From Thermococcus sp. (GTDB lineage: Archaea; Methanobacteriota_B; Thermococci; Thermococcales; Thermococcaceae): a DNA stretch of 8,822 nt. The stretch is from NCBI GenBank assembly GCA_015522395.1, contig WAMH01000209.1, positions 1 through 8,822 on the forward strand, given 5' to 3'. Under the pieces are notes generated by a model. The model was not told where the DNA came from, searched no databases, and was given only the letters and a program-made list of their open reading frames with translations. Shown here piece by piece: positions 6,114 to 8,822 of this stretch (position 1 is its first letter; every line of letters begins with the position of its first letter). The translations under genes were made by a program, and so were the position numbers.

Positions 6114-6119
6114 TCACCT
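6114..6119 (-). promoter_or_regulatory. Ribosome binding site that fixes the TIM-barrel gene start
   Basis: Minus-strand AGGTGA is five bases before the ATG at 6108-6106. The longer reading from the GTG at 6117 would start within this element and has no binding site of its own. Confidence 0.7.
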
Positions 6120-6152
6120 GTAAGCAATGCGATATGAATCACGGGGAGGACG

Positions 6153-6159
6153 TTAATAA
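6153..6159 (-). promoter_or_regulatory. Probable TATA box of the TIM-barrel gene
   Basis: Minus-strand CCTTATTAACG contains TTATTAA centred near 6156. A start about 25 bases downstream gives a leader of about 20 bases that holds the AGGTGA site. It shares the gap with the plus-strand PhoU/TrkA-C promoter. Confidence 0.45.
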
Positions 6160-6177
6160 GGGTTGCCTCTGGAGGGC

Positions 6178-6190
6178 GAAAAGTAAATAA
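6178..6190 (+). promoter_or_regulatory. Probable BRE/TATA element of the PhoU/TrkA-C operon
   Basis: GAAAAGTAAATAA lies 37 bases before the ATG at 6227. The predicted transcript start near 6212 gives a leader of about 15 bases containing GGGGAGGG at 6213-6220. Confidence 0.45.
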
Positions 6191-6226
6191 GCCCGCCGAA
6201 GAAGCAATGTACGGGGAGGGACTTCA

Positions 6227-6832
6227 ATGGAGGAATGGGACGAAGTTGAGGTTCCCGATAACGTGAAGGACATATTCGTCGAGATGAAGAACACCGCCGA
6301 GCTCATGGTCGATCTGGCCTACTCAGCGGTTCTCTTCCGGGAGAAGGAAATGGCCGAGGAGGTTCTGGAGCTTGAGGAGTACCTTGACCTGCTCAACTAC
6401 AACCTGACGGTCAGGGCGGTTCTCTCGGCGAGAAACATCAGGGACGCGGAGAGGATAACATCGATACTTCAGATGGGCCGCTCGATAGACGAGATATCCA
6501 ATGCCGCCGCTGATCTTGCCAAAATGGTCATCGAGGAGAAGCTCCATCCACTGATCAATGAAGTTATACTGGAAAGCGAAGAAACAATAGGAAAGGCCAT
6601 CGTCTCTCCGGAGTCGGTCCTCGTTGGCAGAACGCTTGAGGAACTGGACCTTCCCACCAACACCGGTGTCTGGGTGATAGCAATAAGGCGTGGAAAGCGC
6701 TGGATTTTCGACCCGGATGAAGACACGAAGCTGATGCCGGGCGACATAATCATCGGGAGGGGCACGAGGACGGCCCTCGACTACCTCAAAGAGCTCGCCA
6801 GGGGCGTCATAAAGGTGATGCCAAATGGATGA
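6227..6832 (+). CDS. PhoU and TrkA-C (RCK_C) domain protein, first of a tandem pair
   Basis: This is a soluble 201-residue protein. Residues about 11-108 form an all-helical PhoU-like half domain (DIFVEMKNTAELMVDLAYSA, ISNAAADLAKMVIEEKLHPL). Residues about 117-195 match the TrkA C-terminal/RCK_C ligand-binding domain (AIVSPESVLVGRTLEELDLP, WVIAIRRGKRWIFDPDEDTK, LMPGDIIIGRGT). This architecture belongs to an archaeal family usually named as potassium-channel-related or PhoU/TrkA_C proteins and thought to regulate cation transport. Neither a membrane helix nor an NAD-binding RCK_N domain is present, so it cannot be a channel itself. It overlaps the next gene by eight bases and was probably duplicated with it. 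The ATG at 6227 has GGGGAGGG six bases upstream. No transporter partner is visible in the window. Confidence 0.88.
   Translation: MEEWDEVEVPDNVKDIFVEMKNTAELMVDLAYSAVLFREKEMAEEVLELEEYLDLLNYNLTVRAVLSARNIRDAERITSILQMGRSIDEISNAAADLAKMVIEEKLHPLINEVILESEETIGKAIVSPESVLVGRTLEELDLPTNTGVWVIAIRRGKRWIFDPDEDTKLMPGDIIIGRGTRTALDYLKELARGVIKVMPNG
6813..6819 (+). promoter_or_regulatory. Internal ribosome binding site for the second PhoU/TrkA-C gene
   Basis: AGGTGAT lies within the last codons of the first gene and five bases before the ATG at 6825, supporting translational coupling across the 8-base gene overlap. Confidence 0.7.
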
Positions 6833-7400
6833 GTTTGACGAGATTCGGAGCTGTCTCGTCGAGATGAAGGATCTCTCCGCGCTCATGATTGACCTCGCAT
6901 TTTCCTCCGTCATGTACAACAGCGACGAAATAGCCGAGGAAGTTTATCTCTTGGAGGAGCGTATGGACGACCTGACCTTAAAAGTCAAGAAGCTCGCCCT
7001 CCGCGCGGCGAAGAAGGAGGAAGACCCCGAGAGCTTACTCAGCATCATGGACATGGCCGACATAAACGAGCGCATAAGCGACGCCGCCTACGGCATAGCG
7101 GACATAATCCTGCGCGACATCGAGCCGCATCCGATAATCAGGGAGATAATGGAGGACACCGAGGAGGAGCTTGGCAGGGTGATTGTCCACAAAGGCTCCA
7201 TCCTCCACGGAAAGACCCTGAAGCAGCTCAAGCTCCCGAGCAAAATCGGCACGAGGATCCTGGCGATAAAGAGGGGGAGCAGGTATATCTACAACCCCGG
7301 AAAGGACGACGAAATACGCGAGGGGGATGTTCTCATAGCGGTTGGCTCCGATTTGGACAAGCTCAGAAAGCTCGCCGGCGAGGAGGTCGAGGAGGACTGA
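6825..7400 (+). CDS. PhoU and TrkA-C (RCK_C) domain protein, second of a tandem pair
   Basis: This 191-residue soluble paralogue of the preceding gene product has the same order: a PhoU-like helical half (about 4-100; IRSCLVEMKDLSALMIDLAF, ISDAAYGIADIILRDIEPHP) and an RCK_C domain (about 114-184; VIVHKGSILHGKTLKQLKLP, ILAIKRGSRYIYNPGKDDEI, REGDVLIAVGS). The two proteins share spaced motifs such as EMK..., LMxDLA, HPxIxE and TL..L.LP but are clearly diverged, suggesting an old duplication and perhaps a heteromeric complex. The ATG at 6825 is fixed by AGGTGAT five bases upstream; the stop of the first gene lies inside this one. An acidic tail (EEVEED) ends the protein. Its ligand and transporter partner are unknown; a regulatory role in ion transport is inferred from the domains only. 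Confidence 0.88.
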   Translation: MDEFDEIRSCLVEMKDLSALMIDLAFSSVMYNSDEIAEEVYLLEERMDDLTLKVKKLALRAAKKEEDPESLLSIMDMADINERISDAAYGIADIILRDIEPHPIIREIMEDTEEELGRVIVHKGSILHGKTLKQLKLPSKIGTRILAIKRGSRYIYNPGKDDEIREGDVLIAVGSDLDKLRKLAGEEVEED

Positions 7401-7414
7401 CCACTTCAGAGGCA

Positions 7415-7445
7415 AAACCTTTTTATTCTTTGAAGTTGTTCCAAT
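7415..7445 (+). repeat. 31-base direct repeat, copy 1: promoter of the first anchored paralogue
   Basis: The segment runs from AAACC through TTTTTATTC and TTGAAGTTG to TTCCAAT and is identical to 8206-8236. The T-rich TATA box (about 7420-7426) is centred about 26 bases before the ATG at 7449, so the mRNA should be leaderless; no ribosome binding site is present. The T run also lies 20 bases after the stop codon of the preceding operon, so it may double as that operon's terminator. Confidence 0.75.
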
Positions 7446-7448
7446 AAC

Positions 7449-8177
7449 ATGGTCAACAGAAGGGAACTCCTCCTCACAATTTTCACAGTCTTGTTAGTCT
7501 CGGTTTATTCAGCGTATCAGCTTCATCTCAACACCATCCCTCAGCAAGGCCCTTCGAGGGAAGCCACCCTTCACAACGCGACGTTCATAATAAACTCCAG
7601 CAGGCTGTCCAGCATTATGGGCAGAAGCATTCCAGTTGCATATTATATCGGTGAGAGCAGGGGTGATTTAAACATTTACTTGGAGTACAGAGCATCTGGC
7701 TCCCGAAACGTCTTCTGCAACGAGGTTGACATTGGAGGCAGATTTTACATCGGTGTTTTTCCCTCAAACAAGTCAGTTGCGGTATCCGAGGTTCTCGTAC
7801 TCCTTGACAACGAAAGTCCAATTGAGGTGGACAACCTGTTCCCCAGGCTTTTGGGGGTGATGCATTACACAACTCCAGAGGGCTTTGTCGTTGACTTGGC
7901 TTATCTTCCAAACTACACGCTTCGGCAGGCTATGAAGGTAAAGGCCGCAAAGCCTATGTGGGGAGTTCCGCTGGAGGTTGACCCTTACGCGGCCATGACG
8001 ATCTGGATCAGCAACGAGGACAAAAAAGACGGTGAGCTAAGCGGAAACACCACCCTGATAATCCGGGCGAAATACCTCGTCCAGAATGGATACTTCTCCT
8101 CAGAGAAGAGGGTCCTCACGGTAAAGGTGCCGATGAGGTATGTACTAATGGACCTAGACGACTGCAAGTATGGGTGA
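7449..8177 (+). CDS. Membrane-anchored extracytoplasmic protein of unknown function, first of two tandem paralogues
   Basis: I do not recognise this 242-residue protein. It has a short basic N-terminus (MVNRRE), one hydrophobic segment (about 7-24), and then a mostly beta-strand-like soluble part, implying an anchor or uncleaved signal with the bulk outside the cell. Six N-x-S/T sequons (Asn43, 49, 107, 121, 155, 200) fit export and N-glycosylation. Cys90 and Cys239 are the only cysteines. Residues about 73-140 align with the downstream paralogue: shared features are VYS in the anchor, SSIMG versus SSVLG, NEVDIGG versus SEVLIDG, SVAVSEV versus SVEVTDV, and LFP versus LLP. It has no ribosome binding site and probably a leaderless transcript from the repeated promoter. 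By eye its codon use is less GC-biased than that of the upstream genes. Confidence 0.75.
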   Translation: MVNRRELLLTIFTVLLVSVYSAYQLHLNTIPQQGPSREATLHNATFIINSSRLSSIMGRSIPVAYYIGESRGDLNIYLEYRASGSRNVFCNEVDIGGRFYIGVFPSNKSVAVSEVLVLLDNESPIEVDNLFPRLLGVMHYTTPEGFVVDLAYLPNYTLRQAMKVKAAKPMWGVPLEVDPYAAMTIWISNEDKKDGELSGNTTLIIRAKYLVQNGYFSSEKRVLTVKVPMRYVLMDLDDCKYG

Positions 8178-8205
8178 GCTTGACAGGATTAATCTATCGA
8201 TACCG

Positions 8206-8236
8206 AAACCTTTTTATTCTTTGAAGTTGTTCCAAT
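8206..8236 (+). repeat. 31-base direct repeat, copy 2: promoter of the second anchored paralogue
   Basis: All 31 bases are identical to 7415-7445, and the distance to the ATG (three bases) is also the same. Sequence on either side is not conserved. The TATA box at about 8211-8217 predicts transcription starting at the ATG at 8240, and no ribosome binding site is present. Confidence 0.75.
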
Positions 8237-8239
8237 CTC

Positions 8240-8822
8240 ATGCTCACCGCGCGGGAGAAGACACTAATCGCTGCCGTTGCAACCGTCATTGTAATCGTCT
8301 ATTCACTTGCATGGATTCACGAGAACCCGTTTGTGACTGGCAGTTCCCTCCAAAACACCACCTTGAGGCCAGTCGTTGTTCAGGCTGACGGGAGTGCCAT
8401 CTCTTCTGTCCTTGGAAACTGGACGGATCTCGGGATGGTGCACAGGGAATACGGCGGGAGCCACATTGAAGTGTTCATCACCTTTGAATCCAAGGCAATT
8501 AAGACGGTCTACGGCAGTGAGGTTCTCATTGATGGTCTCCTGGGAGTTGAAGTCCTCTCAAAATCCCGTTCCGTTGAAGTAACCGATGTCACCGTCGATG
8601 TGATTGCTGGAAAAAACGTCTGGCTTGGCGATCTCCTTCCCGATGATTACACGGGCTTCGCGTATTTCAAAGCCGTGGAGGGTCCCTACGTGGTGCAATC
8701 TTCCTGCTACAACGCTGATGCCAACAGGGAAGCCTGCATGGAGGCGCTTCTCCAGAGGCACAACTGGGGAGGAAAACTCGTCTTCTACACCTGGCCCGAT
8801 TTCAACGTCGATGGCAACCCTC
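8240..8822 (+). CDS. Membrane-anchored extracytoplasmic protein of unknown function, second paralogue (runs off right edge)
   Basis: The frame opened by the ATG at 8240 has no stop to the end of the window (194 residues visible). It begins MLTAREKTLIAAVATVIVIV, with a hydrophobic anchor at about 8-25, then a predicted extracytoplasmic region. Residues about 54-143 (AISSVLGNWTDLG, SEVLIDGLLGVEVL, SVEVTDVTVDVIAG, LGDLLPDDYTGFAYF) align with the preceding gene product at low but consistent identity. It has sequons at Asn39 and Asn60 and two cysteines (Cys156, Cys166) in a region without counterparts in the first paralogue. The start is chosen because it sits three bases after the second copy of the 31-base promoter repeat, exactly as in the first gene. 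No function can be assigned. Confidence 0.75.
   Translation, partial: MLTAREKTLIAAVATVIVIVYSLAWIHENPFVTGSSLQNTTLRPVVVQADGSAISSVLGNWTDLGMVHREYGGSHIEVFITFESKAIKTVYGSEVLIDGLLGVEVLSKSRSVEVTDVTVDVIAGKNVWLGDLLPDDYTGFAYFKAVEGPYVVQSSCYNADANREACMEALLQRHNWGGKLVFYTWPDFNVDGNP

Noticed and set aside
6109..6117. In-frame GTG start at 6117 for the TIM-barrel protein
   Set aside because: The GTG is part of the AGGTGA ribosome binding site that serves the ATG at 6108.
8170..8582. Two short plus-strand open frames (8170-8388 and 8376-8582) in the last part of the window
   Set aside because: They are out of frame with the long open frame from 8240, which has the duplicated promoter, a membrane anchor and homology to the previous gene.

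Overview
The window looks like chromosomal DNA of a hyperthermophilic euryarchaeon of the order Thermococcales, most likely the genus Thermococcus. The reasons are GC-rich, AAG/GAG/CTC/ATA/AGG-heavy codon use, strong GGAGGTGAT-type ribosome binding sites, T-rich archaeal TATA boxes about 25 bases before starts, and the gene content: an ADP-forming acyl-CoA synthetase split into alpha and beta subunits, a rhodanese-free ThiI, and paired PhoU/TrkA-C proteins. The species is not determined. Coding density is very high: no gap exceeds about 120 bases, and I see no tRNA, rRNA, CRISPR array or insertion sequence.

Layout. 1-476 (minus) is the N-terminal part of a maleate isomerase/Asp-Glu racemase family enzyme running off the left edge. 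A divergent promoter gap (477-570) separates it from a plus-strand cluster: a small membrane protein (571-897), thiI (902-2041) and a DUF998-type membrane protein (2053-2619). A further small membrane protein (2665-3045) has its own, probably leaderless, promoter. It ends exactly where the ADP-forming acyl-CoA synthetase operon (alpha 3820-5238, beta 3046-3807, minus strand) ends, so the two stop codons abut. Upstream of that operon, on the same strand, is a xylose isomerase-like/AP endonuclease 2-type TIM-barrel protein (5338-6108). A divergent gap (6109-6226) leads to two overlapping PhoU plus TrkA-C (RCK_C) genes (6227-6832, 6825-7400). Last come two diverged tandem paralogues of unknown function with an N-terminal membrane anchor (7449-8177, and 8240 to beyond the right edge).

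How the genes fit together. The alpha and beta synthetase subunits form one enzyme that conserves acyl-CoA thioester energy as ATP during peptide or sugar fermentation. ThiI makes 4-thiouridine in tRNA. The PhoU/RCK_C pair probably forms a cytoplasmic regulator of an ion transporter that is not in this window. The other neighbours have no evident functional link.

The most unusual signal is at the right end. Each of the two anchored paralogues is preceded by the same 31-base promoter/initiation segment (7415-7445 and 8206-8236), identical base for base although the proteins have diverged strongly. Its TATA box sits at the distance expected for leaderless transcripts. Other points worth checking are a ThiI with only two cysteines, a beta synthetase subunit lacking the usual glycine pair after its HKSD motif, and a 13-base palindrome beside two possible TATA boxes in front of the synthetase operon.
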